Notes: a model not told the origin generated them from the sequence alone. Positions 42,470 to 51,754 are shown, counted from the stretch's first letter. The stretch: DNA of 64,000 nt from Salinispora vitiensis (GCF_000378825.1 NZ_KB900388.1:4843901-4907900); one strand, 5' to 3'. A program made the numbers and translations.

Positions 42470-42501
42470 CCGGCTCCGCCCCAGCATCAGGGCGGAGCCG
42501 G
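42470..42501. terminator. Bidirectional hairpin between convergent genes
   Basis: A perfect 12-bp stem (42470-42481 with 42490-42501, arm CCGGCTCCGCCC) with an 8-base loop, between the ends of the plus-strand ABC transporter gene and the minus-strand symporter gene. Confidence 0.78.
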
Positions 42502-42513
42502 GTGGGGATCCGC

Positions 42514-43821
42514 TCAGGCGGGGGCCAGGGCCGGTTCCTCGTGTTGGCCGGGCCCGGAGTCGCGCTCGGCCGGGTCCTCGTCAATCAGGCTCCGGCGGCC
42601 GGCCGCGTCGTACGCGGTCCGGTCCAGGGTGCCCTCCCGGGCCGCCACGATCGTCGGTACGAGCGCCTGCCCGGCGACGTTGGTCGCGGTGCGGACCATG
42701 TCCAGGATGGGGTCGATGGCCAGCAGCAGGCCCGCGCCGGCCAGTGGCAGGCCGAGTGTGCTCAGCGTCAGCGTGAGCATGACGATCGCGCCGGTGAGGC
42801 CGGCGGTCGCCGCCGAGCCGACCACGGAGACGAAGGCGATCAGCAGGTAGTCGGTGACGCCCAGCTCCACCCCGAAGACCTGCGCCACGAAGATCGCGGC
42901 CAGGGCCGGGTAGATCGCCGCGCAGCCGTCCATCTTCGTGGTGGCGCCGAACGGGACCGCGAACGAGGCGTACTCGCGGGGGACCCCCAGCCGCTCCACC
43001 GCGCGCTGGGTCACCGGCATGGTGCCGACCGAGGAGCGGGAGACGAAGGCCAGCTGGATCGCCGGTGCGGCGCCAGCGAAGAAGCGCAGCGGGTTGAGCC
43101 GGCCGGCGCCGAGCAGCAGCAGCGGGTAGACCACGAACAGCACGATCGCGCAGCCGACGTAGACGGCGGTGGTGAAGCGGGCCAGCGGGGCCAGCAGGTC
43201 CCAGCCGTAGGTGGCGACGGCGTTACCGATCAGGCCCAGGGTCCCGATCGGGGCGAGCCGGATCACCCACCACAGCGCCTTCTGGACGATCGTCAGGAGG
43301 GCCCGGTTGAGTTCGACGAACGGCTCGGCGGGCGGGCCGACCAGCAGGGCCGCCGCGCCGATGACGAGGGCGAGGAAGACGATCTGGAGGACGTTGCCCT
43401 CGACGAACGCGCCGACCGGGTTGGTCGGGATGATGCCGGTGAGGAAGTCGGTCCAGGAGCCGGTCCTGGTCGGGGCGGTGGCGTCAGCCAGGTCCAGGGT
43501 GACCCCGCGGCCGGGGTTGGTGAGGAGCCCGAGGCCGATGCCGACGCTGACCGCGATGAGCGCGGTGGCACCAAACCAGAGCAGCGTGCGCAGCGCCAGC
43601 CGGGCGGCGTTGGCCACGCCCCGCAGACTGACCACGCTGATCACGATGGCGGTGAAGACCAGGGGTGGCACGGCGAGTTTGAGCAGCTGGACGAAGAGGC
43701 CACCGACGGTGTCGAGGCCGGTGGCCAGCCAGCTCAGCTCACCGGCCCGGGCGAGGTAGCCGAGGGCCACGCCGAGGGCGAGGCCGAGCAGGATCTGCAC
43801 GGAAAAAGGGATTTTGCGCAT
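42514..43821 (-). CDS. Dicarboxylate/amino acid:cation symporter (DAACS family)
   Basis: A 435-residue membrane symporter that takes up glutamate, aspartate or C4-dicarboxylates with protons or sodium ions. Features: N-terminal TM MRKIPFSVQILLGLALGVAL, KLAVPPLVFTAIVISVV, and the substrate-site signature SRSSVGTMPVTQRAVERLGV followed by VPFGATTKMDGCAAIYPALA. The total pattern of about eight TMs and two reentrant loops is present. The ATG at 43821 lacks a good SD. Substrate among glutamate, aspartate or succinate cannot be fixed from sequence. Confidence 0.93.
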   Translation of the reverse strand: MRKIPFSVQILLGLALGVALGYLARAGELSWLATGLDTVGGLFVQLLKLAVPPLVFTAIVISVVSLRGVANAARLALRTLLWFGATALIAVSVGIGLGLLTNPGRGVTLDLADATAPTRTGSWTDFLTGIIPTNPVGAFVEGNVLQIVFLALVIGAAALLVGPPAEPFVELNRALLTIVQKALWWVIRLAPIGTLGLIGNAVATYGWDLLAPLARFTTAVYVGCAIVLFVVYPLLLLGAGRLNPLRFFAGAAPAIQLAFVSRSSVGTMPVTQRAVERLGVPREYASFAVPFGATTKMDGCAAIYPALAAIFVAQVFGVELGVTDYLLIAFVSVVGSAATAGLTGAIVMLTLTLSTLGLPLAGAGLLLAIDPILDMVRTATNVAGQALVPTIVAAREGTLDRTAYDAAGRRSLIDEDPAERDSGPGQHEEPALAPA

Positions 43822-44133
43822 AAAATGTCCAAGTCTGGAAGAACGAAAGTACGGGCGGCGTCAGAGCTGCGGCCGCGCCGGACAGATACCGCTGGCCTGC
43901 CGTCGAAGGTCGACGTACAAGCGCACGGTGAGATTCCAGACGTTGGTCATTGCCGGATGACGATACACCGTTCTCCGTGATCCGGGGAGTAGCTGACCGG
44001 TGACCATCCCCACCCGGGTGGCTCGGGTACCTGCGACCCCGCTGGTCCGGGCGTCGATATTCTGACGCCGGAGCGTTGCCCGGGATCCGGGTCCGTTCCA
44101 TCCCCCGACCTTCCCACCCCCGAAGGACTCGCG
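43822..44133. other. Divergent promoter region, symporter and thiolase
   Basis: A 312-base gap between the divergent symporter and thiolase genes. Near the symporter start it is locally AT-rich (GCATAAAATGTCC). On the thiolase side GAAGGA lies six bases before the ATG. I see no clear paired promoter boxes and no credible coding frame. Confidence 0.45.
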
Positions 44134-45339
44134 ATGACCGTGGCATATCTGGTGGCTGGTGTCCGTACCCCGATCGGGAGATACGGCGGGGCGCTCGCCG
44201 GCGTCCGCCCCGACGACCTAGCCGCCCACGTGATCCGGGAGTTGGTGACGCGATACCCGACGGTGGACTGGGCCCGGACCGACGACGTGATCCTGGGCTG
44301 CGCGAACCAGGCCGGCGAGGACAACCGCAACGTGGCCCGGATGGCGGCGCTGCTCGGCGGGCTGCCCGAGCAGGTCCCCGGCAGCACGGTCAACCGGCTC
44401 TGCGGCTCTGGCCTGGACGCCCTCGCCCTCGCCGCCCGTTCCATCGTCGCTGGCGAGGCCGACCTGGTGCTGGCCGGCGGGGTGGAGAGCATGAGCCGGG
44501 CGCCGTTCGTGTTGCCCAAGGCCGAGACCGCGTTCTCCCGTAACGCGGAGGTCTACGACACCACCATCGGCTGGCGGCTGGTCAACCCGTTGCTGGAACA
44601 GGGGTGGGGTATCGACTCGATGCCGGAGACCGCGGAGAACGTGGCCGCCGAGTACGGTGTCGCGCGGGCCACCCAGGACGAGTTCGCGTACCGCTCCCAG
44701 CAGCGCGCGGCCAAGGCCCAGGCCGACGGTCGGCTCGCCGAGGAGATCGTGCCGGTGTCGGCTCCGGCCGGTCGGCGGGGGACGACGCTGATCGAGGTCG
44801 ACGAACATCCGCGGGAGACGTCGCTGGCGAAACTGGCCGCGCTGCCCACCCCGTTCCGGGCGGGGGGCACGATCACCGCCGGTAACTCGTCCGGTGTCAA
44901 CGACGGCGCGGTGGCGCTGCTGGTGGCCTCCGAGGCGGCATTGACCCGGTACGACCTGAACCCGTTGGCCCGGGTCGTCGGCTCCGCCGCAGCCGGTGTA
45001 CCGCCGCGGGTGATGGGCGTCGGCCCGGTGCCCGCCACCCGCCGGCTCCTCGACCGGTTCGGCCTGGCGGTGGGCGACCTGGACGTGGTCGAGCTGAACG
45101 AGGCGTTCGCGGCGCAGGCGGTGGCGGTCCTGCGGGAACTGGGTCTGCCGGCGGACGCCGAGCAGGTCAACCCGAACGGGGGCGCGATCGCGTTGGGGCA
45201 TCCGCTCGGCGCGAGTGGGGCCCGGCTGGCGCTGACCGCTGCCCTGGAGCTGCGGCGCCGGGGCGGCCGGCGGGCGCTGGCCACCATGTGTGTCGGGGTG
45301 GGCCAGGGCATCTCGCTGCTGTTGGAGTCGGCGGGATGA
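44134..45339 (+). CDS. Acetyl-CoA acyltransferase (thiolase), PcaF-like
   Basis: A 401-residue thiolase that cleaves or forms 3-ketoacyl-CoA. Catalytic residues are all present: nucleophile Cys in STVNRLCGSGLDALALA (near 90), His in NGGAIALGHPLGASGARL (near 355) and Cys in LATMCVGVGQGISLLLE (near 387). The segment RNAEVYDTTIGWRLVNP is that of 3-oxoadipyl-CoA thiolases (PcaF/PaaJ type), but the window contains no other aromatic-degradation genes, so a fatty-acid or general role is as likely. ATG at 44134 with GAAGGA upstream. Confidence 0.93.
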   Translation: MTVAYLVAGVRTPIGRYGGALAGVRPDDLAAHVIRELVTRYPTVDWARTDDVILGCANQAGEDNRNVARMAALLGGLPEQVPGSTVNRLCGSGLDALALAARSIVAGEADLVLAGGVESMSRAPFVLPKAETAFSRNAEVYDTTIGWRLVNPLLEQGWGIDSMPETAENVAAEYGVARATQDEFAYRSQQRAAKAQADGRLAEEIVPVSAPAGRRGTTLIEVDEHPRETSLAKLAALPTPFRAGGTITAGNSSGVNDGAVALLVASEAALTRYDLNPLARVVGSAAAGVPPRVMGVGPVPATRRLLDRFGLAVGDLDVVELNEAFAAQAVAVLRELGLPADAEQVNPNGGAIALGHPLGASGARLALTAALELRRRGGRRALATMCVGVGQGISLLLESAG

Positions 45340-45496
45340 CCGGTGACCCGCCCACGCCCTCCCGCCCGCATTGACGCACGCCTACAGTTGTGGGCACCTG
45401 ATGATCCGCGGGTCGGCCGGTGACCTCCGCGTGTCCGCACGCGCCCTCGACACCGGTACCCTCCCGCACCGCGGCGACGAACTGGGGTGTAGCACT

Positions 45497-46315
45497 GTGC
45501 AGAAGCAGGATGGACTTCCCGCTGAGATAGACCTTTCTCGCCCGAGCGCGGCCCGGGTGTATGACTACTTTCTCGGCGGGGCCCACAATTTCGAGATCGA
45601 TCGGCAACTCGCCGAGCAGATCGCCAGCATGACGCCGAACCTCGCCGGCACCATGCGCGCAGGCCGTGAGTTTCTCCGCCGCGCGGTCCGGGTGCTGCTG
45701 CACGAGGGCATCGACCAGTTCCTCGACATCGGCTCCGGTATCCCGACCGTCGGTAACGTGCACGAGGTGGCCCAGGCGGTCAACCCGAACGCCCGGATCG
45801 TCTACGTCGACATCGACCCGGTCGCGGTGGCGCACAGTCGGGAGCTGCTGCTGGGCAACGACCGGACCGGGGTCATCCACGCCGATTTGCGCGGTCCCGA
45901 GCAGATCCTGGCGCAGGCCCGGGAGCTGAAGCTGCTGGACTTTGACCGGCCGATGGGCATTCTGCTCGCCGGGGTGGTGCACTTCATCGGCGACGACGAT
46001 CGCCCGGGCGACCTCCTCGCCACGCTCCGGGCCGCCGCCGCGCCCGGAAGTTGTCTGGTGCTCTCACACTCCACCTTCGAGGACCAGCCCCAGGAGATGC
46101 TCGATGCCCAGCGGTTGTCGGCGCGTACCGACACCGAGATCACCCTTCGGTCCCGTGCCGAGATCACCGGCTTCTTCGGGGACTGGACCCTGCTGGAGCC
46201 GGGGGTGGTCCACATGCCGTTGTGGCGGCCGGACTCCGCCTCCGACGTGGATGACAATCCGGCGCAGTTCGGTGCCTTCGGCGGGGTTGCCCGGCACGAC
46301 CAACCGGGCGGCTGA
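45497..46315 (+). CDS. DUF574-family SAM-dependent methyltransferase
   Basis: A 272-residue methyltransferase of the actinobacterial DUF574 (Methyltransf_19) family, recognised by RPSAARVYDYFLGGAHNFEI, the SAM motif FLDIGSGIPTVGNVHEVAQ, and VYVDIDPVAVAHSRELL. These proteins are multiplied in actinobacteria, but their substrates are mostly unknown. GTG at 45497 has GGGGTG seven bases upstream; the open frame is longer upstream but lacks the motif. The next gene starts 5 bases after its stop, so they are probably co-transcribed. Confidence 0.9.
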   Translation: MQKQDGLPAEIDLSRPSAARVYDYFLGGAHNFEIDRQLAEQIASMTPNLAGTMRAGREFLRRAVRVLLHEGIDQFLDIGSGIPTVGNVHEVAQAVNPNARIVYVDIDPVAVAHSRELLLGNDRTGVIHADLRGPEQILAQARELKLLDFDRPMGILLAGVVHFIGDDDRPGDLLATLRAAAAPGSCLVLSHSTFEDQPQEMLDAQRLSARTDTEITLRSRAEITGFFGDWTLLEPGVVHMPLWRPDSASDVDDNPAQFGAFGGVARHDQPGG

Positions 46316-46320
46316 TCGCG

Positions 46321-48522
46321 GTGGCCGTCGTCCTGGAGTCGGGAGGGCGTGACCGTAGCCGGGCCGGCGCCGAGGAGTACGCGGCCGAGTGGGCCCGCGC
46401 CGTACGCCGGCTCGGCTTCGTCCCGTTCAGTGCTGCGGAGACCCAGCGGCTGCTGCACCTGCACACCGTCCGGCTGGCCCAGGCGCTGCGCGCCGAGCCG
46501 TTCTCGTCCCAGCCCGCGGCCCAGGTCGGCCAGGCGCTGGCCGAGGCGCACCTGACCGAGCCGGGGGTGCTCGACTGGTCGGTCCGGGCGCTCGGTGACC
46601 GGTTCCTCGCCCGGGTGCTGCCCGACTTGGTCGGTACGGAGGAGGCGGCGACCCGGGTCGCGGCGTTGCAGGGCGCGATGGCAGCCGGTTTCGCCGGCGC
46701 GCTCCGGGACCGCACCTTCACCCAGCAGGAGCGGATCGCCCGCTCGGCCTGGCAGGCGCGGGACGAGGTGGAACAGGCGTTGCGGGACAGCGAGGCCCGG
46801 TTCCGCGCGGTCTTCTCCGGTGCCGCCATCGGGATCGGCATCGGTCTGGTCGATGGCCAGATCATCGACGTCAACCAGGCCTTCGCCGACATGCTCGGCT
46901 ACCCGATCGAGGAGTTGCGGCGGCGCAACGTGGCGTCGCTGTTCCACCCCGACGACGCGGCCGGAATCTGGGAGCTGTACCAGGAGGTCATCGAGGGCAA
47001 GCGGGACACCGTCCGGCTCGAGAAGCGGTACTACCGCAAGGACGGCACCACCGTCTGGACCGACTTGGCGGTGTCCCTGGTTCGATTTGACGACGGCCGA
47101 CCCCGGTTCACCGTCGCGGTGGTCGAGGACATCACCGAGCGCTACGAGCTCCAGCAGCGGCTCCGGTTTCAGGCACTGCACGACCCGCTCACCGGCCTGC
47201 CCAACCGGACCCTCTTCTTCGACACCCTCGGGACGGTCTTCGACAACGCCGGCGCCGGTCACCCGGTCGGGGTCTGCTTCCTGGATCTGGACGGGTTCAA
47301 GGCGGTCAACGACAGCCTCGGTCACGATCTGGGCGACCAGCTGCTCGTGGTGATCGCCGACCGGTTGTCGGACTGCGTCGCCGGGTTCGGGCATCTGGTG
47401 GCCCGGATGGGAGGCGACGAGTTCGTCATCCTGGTCGACGACGGGGAGTCCCTCGACGACGTGGTGAGCGTCGCGGAGGCCGCACTCGCGGCCGTGGCCG
47501 CACCGATCCGGATCGGTGACCATCAGCTCATGGTGTCGGCGAGCATCGGCATCGTCGAGTGCCCGGTGCATACGACCGACCCGTCGGAGCTGATGAAGGC
47601 CGCCGACACCACGCTGTACTGGGCCAAGGCCGAGGGGCGTGGCCGGTGGGCGGTCTGGGACCGGGAGCGAAGCGCGCGGGAGATCGCCCGATCCACGTTG
47701 GCCGCCGGACTGCCGGCGGCCCTGGAGCGGGATGAGTTCGTGCTGGACTACCAGCCGATCGTCTCCCTGCAGGACGGTTCGATGCTGGCGGTGGAGGCGC
47801 TCGTCCGCTGGCAGCATCCCAAGCTGGGTCGGCTTGGCCCAGCCCGGTTCATCGGGCTGGCCGAGGAGACCGGGTTGATCGTCCAACTGGGGGAGTGGGT
47901 GCTGCGCCGGGCGTGCCGGGACGCCGACGCCTGGCGACGCGAGGTTCCGGAGACCCGCCTGGTCGTCAGCGTCAATCTCGCCGCGCGTCAGGTGGAACAC
48001 CCCGGCATCGTGGACGTGGTGGCGGAGGCGTTGACCGACAGTGGGCTCCCCGCCGAGCTCCTGCAGCTGGAGCTGACCGAGAGCGCCGTGATGGGTACCG
48101 CGGGGGAGCCGCTGCGGGCGTTGCACCGGCTCGCCGGGCTGGGGGTGGGGCTGGCCATCGACGACTTCGGCACCGGCTACTCGAATCTGGCGTACCTGCG
48201 CCGGTTGCCGATCCGGTCGCTGAAGTTGGCGGGCCCGTTCGTGGAGGGACTTCGCGAGGGCGGAACGGAGCAGGCGGCCGGCCATCGGGACGAGCAGATC
48301 GTGGACGCCCTGGTGCGGCTGGCGCGGGCGCTCGGGTTGTCGGTCACCGCGGAGGCGGTGGAGACCGGGGTGCAGGCCGAGCGGCTGCGGGCACTGCGGT
48401 GCGACACCGGGCAGGGCTACTGGTTTGGTGTGCCGGGGCCGGCGGGTGAGATCACGGCCCGGCTCCGTGAGCGGGGAGCGGTGGCGCGGAACCCATCGGG
48501 TACGGCAGATCACCGTACGTGA
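46321..48522 (+). CDS. PAS-GGDEF-EAL cyclic-di-GMP enzyme
   Basis: A 733-residue cytoplasmic signalling protein. After an alpha-helical N-terminal region (about 20-150) comes a PAS domain (FRAVFSGAAIGIGIGLVDGQ; about 160-280), GGDEF (ARMGGDEFVIL intact; about 285-445) and EAL (about 455-715). EAL motifs are AVEALVRW, LELTESAVMG, DDFGTGYSN, K in SLKLAGPFV, AEAVE and TGQGYWFG, so both catalytic sets are retained. The residue after LK is L-A-G where a KID motif is usual. No RxxD sits five residues before GGDEF, so product inhibition may be absent. No TMs. Turnover of c-di-GMP is expected; net direction is unknown. GTG at 46321, 6 bases after the methyltransferase gene. Confidence 0.9.
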   Translation: MAVVLESGGRDRSRAGAEEYAAEWARAVRRLGFVPFSAAETQRLLHLHTVRLAQALRAEPFSSQPAAQVGQALAEAHLTEPGVLDWSVRALGDRFLARVLPDLVGTEEAATRVAALQGAMAAGFAGALRDRTFTQQERIARSAWQARDEVEQALRDSEARFRAVFSGAAIGIGIGLVDGQIIDVNQAFADMLGYPIEELRRRNVASLFHPDDAAGIWELYQEVIEGKRDTVRLEKRYYRKDGTTVWTDLAVSLVRFDDGRPRFTVAVVEDITERYELQQRLRFQALHDPLTGLPNRTLFFDTLGTVFDNAGAGHPVGVCFLDLDGFKAVNDSLGHDLGDQLLVVIADRLSDCVAGFGHLVARMGGDEFVILVDDGESLDDVVSVAEAALAAVAAPIRIGDHQLMVSASIGIVECPVHTTDPSELMKAADTTLYWAKAEGRGRWAVWDRERSAREIARSTLAAGLPAALERDEFVLDYQPIVSLQDGSMLAVEALVRWQHPKLGRLGPARFIGLAEETGLIVQLGEWVLRRACRDADAWRREVPETRLVVSVNLAARQVEHPGIVDVVAEALTDSGLPAELLQLELTESAVMGTAGEPLRALHRLAGLGVGLAIDDFGTGYSNLAYLRRLPIRSLKLAGPFVEGLREGGTEQAAGHRDEQIVDALVRLARALGLSVTAEAVETGVQAERLRALRCDTGQGYWFGVPGPAGEITARLRERGAVARNPSGTADHRT

Positions 48523-48731
48523 GAGAGAGGTCGGATCCCGCGCCACCGCTCCGCCGGGCGTTGCCGAGCGCCCGGCGCTGGCCCGTCCGGACCGGGCCTG
48601 GTCACCGCAGTCAGGATGCGGCCGGGGCGGGCAGTGGGGCAAATCATTTCGGGCGGCAAGTGCCGGTCCGGGAGGGTCCGGAGCGCGATGGGCGCCACGC
48701 GGTGTCGAGGTCGCGGCGTTAGGCTTGCGCC

Positions 48732-49589
48732 ATGACCGTCCGTGCGCCGTTGACCCCTGGCACGCTCTCTCCCTGGCGACAGGTGCCCGCCCACATTCCC
48801 CGACCCGAGTACGTGGGCAAGAAAGAGCCCAAGCAGTGGCGTGGATCACACGTGCAGACGCCGGAGACCATCGAGCGGATGCGGGCCGCCGGACGGTTGG
48901 CGGCACAGGCCATTGTGCTCGCGGGCGAACACTGCAAGCCGGGGATCTCCACCGACGAGATCGACAGGGTGGTGCACGAGTTCCTCTGTGACCACGGCGC
49001 CTACCCGTCAACGCTGGGCTACCGGGGATTCCCCAAGTCCTGCTGCACCAGCCTGAACGAGGTTATCTGCCACGGCATCCCCGACTCGACGGTGCTCCAG
49101 GACGGTGACATCATCAACGTCGATGTCACTGCCTTCCTCGACGGGGTGCACGGCGACACCGATGCCACCTTCTGTGTGGGTGAGGTGAGCGAGGAGGTCC
49201 GGTTGCTCGTCGAGCGGACCCACAAGGCGACGATGCGAGGCATCCGGGCGGTCGCCCCCGGTCGGCAGATCAACGTGATCGGTCGGGTGATCGAGTCGTA
49301 CGCGAAGCGCTTCGGCTACGGCGTGGTGCGGGACTTCACCGGGCACGGCATCGGCGAGGCGTTCCACAGCGGGCTCTACGTGCCGCACTACGACAGCCCG
49401 CGGCCCACCGACGTGATGGAGCCGGGTATGACCTTCACCATCGAGCCGATGATCACCCTCGGCACCTACCAGTACGACATGTGGGATGACGGCTGGACCG
49501 TGGTGACCAAGGACCGGAAGTGGACCGCCCAGTTCGAGCACACGATTCTCGTGACCGACGACGGCTACGAGATCCTCACCCTGCCGTGA
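48732..49589 (+). CDS. map: Methionine aminopeptidase type I, MetAP1c-like
   Basis: Removes the N-terminal methionine of new proteins. The 285-residue product has all five metal ligands in register with the M. tuberculosis MetAP1c enzyme: D131, D142, H205, E238 and E269 (NVDVTAFLDGVHGDTDATF, FTGHGIG, FTIEPM, QFEHT). A 40-residue N-terminal extension with Pro-rich PRAPLTPGTL-type sequence and PAHIPRPEY also matches that enzyme and is typical of the longer actinobacterial type. ATG at 48732. Its stop overlaps the next gene (GTGA). Confidence 0.96.
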   Translation: MTVRAPLTPGTLSPWRQVPAHIPRPEYVGKKEPKQWRGSHVQTPETIERMRAAGRLAAQAIVLAGEHCKPGISTDEIDRVVHEFLCDHGAYPSTLGYRGFPKSCCTSLNEVICHGIPDSTVLQDGDIINVDVTAFLDGVHGDTDATFCVGEVSEEVRLLVERTHKATMRGIRAVAPGRQINVIGRVIESYAKRFGYGVVRDFTGHGIGEAFHSGLYVPHYDSPRPTDVMEPGMTFTIEPMITLGTYQYDMWDDGWTVVTKDRKWTAQFEHTILVTDDGYEILTLP

Positions 49590-50299
49590 CCGAGACTCCG
49601 GCGGCGCTGCGGGAGGCACACCACGCGGACGTCTCCGGAGGCTGGCTGCGCCCCGCGGTCTTCGGGGCGATGGACGGGCTGGTCACCAACATCGCCCTGA
49701 TCGCGGGGGTGGGGGGCGGTGGGGTGTCGGCGCGGGCCGTGCTCCTCACCGGCACCGCCGGCCTGGTTGCCGGCGCCATCTCGATGGGGCTGGGGGAATA
49801 CACCAGCGTCCGGTCGGCCAACGAACAGGTCGCCGCGGAGGTGGCCAAGGAGCGGCGGGAGCTGGAACGGCACCCCGAGGTCGAGGCGCGCGAACTGGCG
49901 GACACCTGGGTGGCCCGCGGCCTGCCCCGGGAGCTCGCGACGCAGGTCGCGGAGGCGGTGCGGCGCAACCCCGAGGAGGCGTTGCGGGTGCACGTCCGGG
50001 AGGAGTTGGGCGTCAACCCGGACGACCAGCCGAGCCCGTGGGCGGCGGCGTTCTCGTCGTTTGTCTGCTTCTCCGTCGGCGCCCTGGTGCCGCTGCTGCC
50101 CTATCTGCTCGGCAGCACCAGTCTCTGGCCGGCGCTCGGCGTCGGCGGCCTCGGCCTCTTCCTGGCCGGCGCGATCGTCGCCCGGTTCACCAGCCGGCGC
50201 TGGTGGGCGGCGGGCCTGCGTCAGCTGCTGCTGGGTGGCCTCGCCGCCGCCGCGACCTACGGCATCGGCACGCTGATCGGTATTCAGGGCGGGCTTTAG
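49586..50299 (+). CDS. VIT1/CCC1-family membrane transporter
   Basis: A 237-residue VIT-type iron/manganese transporter. TM1 signature is RPAVFGAMDGLVTNIALIAG, then GTAGLVAGAISMGLGEYTSV, a cytoplasmic helical metal-binding region (KERRELERHPEVEAREL, EEALRVHVREELG), and three TMs at the C-terminus. These proteins export or sequester Fe2+ or Mn2+. The GTG at 49586 overlaps the map stop as GTGA, so translation is coupled. Confidence 0.92.
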   Translation: MTETPAALREAHHADVSGGWLRPAVFGAMDGLVTNIALIAGVGGGGVSARAVLLTGTAGLVAGAISMGLGEYTSVRSANEQVAAEVAKERRELERHPEVEARELADTWVARGLPRELATQVAEAVRRNPEEALRVHVREELGVNPDDQPSPWAAAFSSFVCFSVGALVPLLPYLLGSTSLWPALGVGGLGLFLAGAIVARFTSRRWWAAGLRQLLLGGLAAAATYGIGTLIGIQGGL

Positions 50300-50309
50300 G
50301 AGGAGGCGG

Positions 50310-50780
50310 CTACCCGGCCACGGGTACCAGCCGGAAGAGGTGGATCTCGCGGTCGCCGGCCCGCTGCACGTAGGTCTGGTAGGCCGGCCACTCGGTCACC
50401 AGTAGCTGCCAGAGTCGGTCCCGCTCGGCGCCCTCGGGCGTGTCGGCGCGTACCGGAAAGCGGCGCCCCTTGATGTCCACCTCGGCGTGGGGGCTGGCGA
50501 GCAGGTTCAACGCCCAGGCGGGCTGGTGGGTCTGTCCCCAGTTCGACCCGACCACCACGTAGCCGTCTCCGTCCGGCACGTACAGCAGGGGGTTGCTGCG
50601 GGGCTGGCCGGAGCGACGGCCGGTCGTGGTGATGACCAGCGACGGGAGAAGCCCGAGGGCGACCACCCGCCCGCGGCTGAGCCGCCCGACCGCGCGGTCG
50701 ATTGGGACGAGGAGCCGGGCGGCGGTGCTGAACCAGCGGTGGTGGCCGACCCGGCGGGTGAGGGAACCCAGAATGGACAT
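50310..50780 (-). CDS. F420-dependent nitroreductase/quinone reductase (DDN family)
   Basis: A 156-residue deazaflavin-type flavoprotein. The signature is ITTTGRRSGQPRSNPLLYVP, VGSNWGQTHQPAWALNLLA and VDIKGRRFPVRA, which is the DDN/F420H2-binding split-barrel. It reduces quinones or nitro compounds in actinobacteria. ATG at 50780. It converges with the VIT gene with only 10 bases between stops. Substrate is unknown. Confidence 0.93.
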   Translation of the reverse strand: MSILGSLTRRVGHHRWFSTAARLLVPIDRAVGRLSRGRVVALGLLPSLVITTTGRRSGQPRSNPLLYVPDGDGYVVVGSNWGQTHQPAWALNLLASPHAEVDIKGRRFPVRADTPEGAERDRLWQLLVTEWPAYQTYVQRAGDREIHLFRLVPVAG

Positions 50781-50852
50781 GGGAGCATTCTGCCGACCTG
50801 CGGCCCGCGTCGATGCTCCGGGCCCGCGGTCGGTGACCGTCGCCGAACGGGG

Positions 50853-51296
50853 TCAGGCGGTCCTTCCGGGGAAGGACGTGGTCAGGGGGGTGATCCCCGC
50901 GGTTCGCCGCCAGCGGGTGGCCCGCACCGCACAGTCAACCAGCGCCGCGAGCGCACGTTCTCGCTCGGCGCCGCTGGTGGCGGCCACCGCCGCCTGCCAG
51001 AACCCCGCCGTCCGTTCCTCGACGGCAACGGCGAGCCGGAGGGCGCTCGCCTCGTCGGTGACGGGGAACGGCAGGGCGTAGCCGGCCTGGTCGGCCGGGA
51101 GGCTGGCACCGGCGTCGGTGAGGTGCAGCACCAGGTCGTCTCGGCGGCGCCGGTGTGTCGCCTCGGCATCGCGGGCCGCCTCCTGGGCGGGGCCGGTCAG
51201 GCGTACGCCGATCGGGCCGTAGGCCCAGATGGCGGCGTATTCGGCGGTCAGGGCCGCGGCGTGGGCGGAACTCGCGCCCGGGGTGGGGGTGTTCAC
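50853..51296 (-). CDS. DUF4439 ferritin-like protein
   Basis: A 147-residue Ala-rich helical protein of the DUF4439 type (AALTAEYAAIWAYGPIGVRL, ATHRRRRDDLVLHLTDAGAS, AVEERTAGFWQAAVAAT). Ferritin-like proteins of this group bind metal in a four-helix bundle, but the ligand set is not obvious here. GTG at 51296 overlaps the stop of the lipoprotein gene (GTGA). Placed after an exported lipoprotein, it forms a two-gene unit. Confidence 0.85.
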   Translation of the reverse strand: MNTPTPGASSAHAAALTAEYAAIWAYGPIGVRLTGPAQEAARDAEATHRRRRDDLVLHLTDAGASLPADQAGYALPFPVTDEASALRLAVAVEERTAGFWQAAVAATSGAERERALAALVDCAVRATRWRRTAGITPLTTSFPGRTA

Positions 51297-51754
51297 TGCA
51301 GCGCCTCCAGGTGGCTGGCGCGGGCGGCGGCGATGCTGGCGAGCAGCGCGGCCCGCCCGGCCGGTGCGGCCAGGCAGGCCCGGGCGGCCGAGTCGCCGGC
51401 TGTCTGCTCGCGTTCGCGTAGCCCGGTGAGGGTCGCGTCGGCGTCGGCGTCGGCGGGGGTGCTGGTGGTCGGGGTGGCCGACGGTAGGGCCACCTTGGTG
51501 ATCCGGGCCAGCTCCGCCGCGTGCGCGGCGTGCGCTTCGGCGATCGGCGCCAGCCGGCCGGCCAGCGTGGGGTGCGTCGTGGCGGCGTCCCGGTAGGTCG
51601 CGGCGAGCGCGAGCGCCTCATCCACCATGGGGGCGAGTGGGTCAGGTGGGGTTGGTTCCTGGTTGAACGGGTCACAGCCGGTGAGCGACGGTACGGCGCT
51701 ACCGAGGGTCAGGAGGGCGCCTACTCGTAGCACTTTTCGTCGGGAATGTCTCAT
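51293..51754 (-). CDS. Predicted Tat-exported lipoprotein, Ala-rich helical
   Basis: A 153-residue exported lipoprotein. N-terminus MRHSRRKVLRVGALLTLGS has an SRRKVL Tat-type motif, and the lipobox is SLTGC with Cys27. The mature part is an Ala-rich four-helix-like bundle (VDEALALAATYRDAATTHP, AHAAHAAELARITKVAL). ATG at 51754. The open frame continues upstream without a signal. The two-gene unit with the DUF4439 gene may handle metal or redox chemistry outside the membrane; that is inference. Confidence 0.85.
   Translation of the reverse strand: MRHSRRKVLRVGALLTLGSAVPSLTGCDPFNQEPTPPDPLAPMVDEALALAATYRDAATTHPTLAGRLAPIAEAHAAHAAELARITKVALPSATPTTSTPADADADATLTGLREREQTAGDSAARACLAAPAGRAALLASIAAARASHLEALQ

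Noticed and set aside
42235..43980. 581-codon plus-strand frame across the symporter gene
   Set aside because: Antisense to a clear DAACS symporter; its translation is low-complexity and lacks motifs.
45802..49011. 1069-codon open frame on the minus strand
   Set aside because: Antisense to the DUF574, GGDEF-EAL and map genes, all of which have clear motifs. Its own translation has none.
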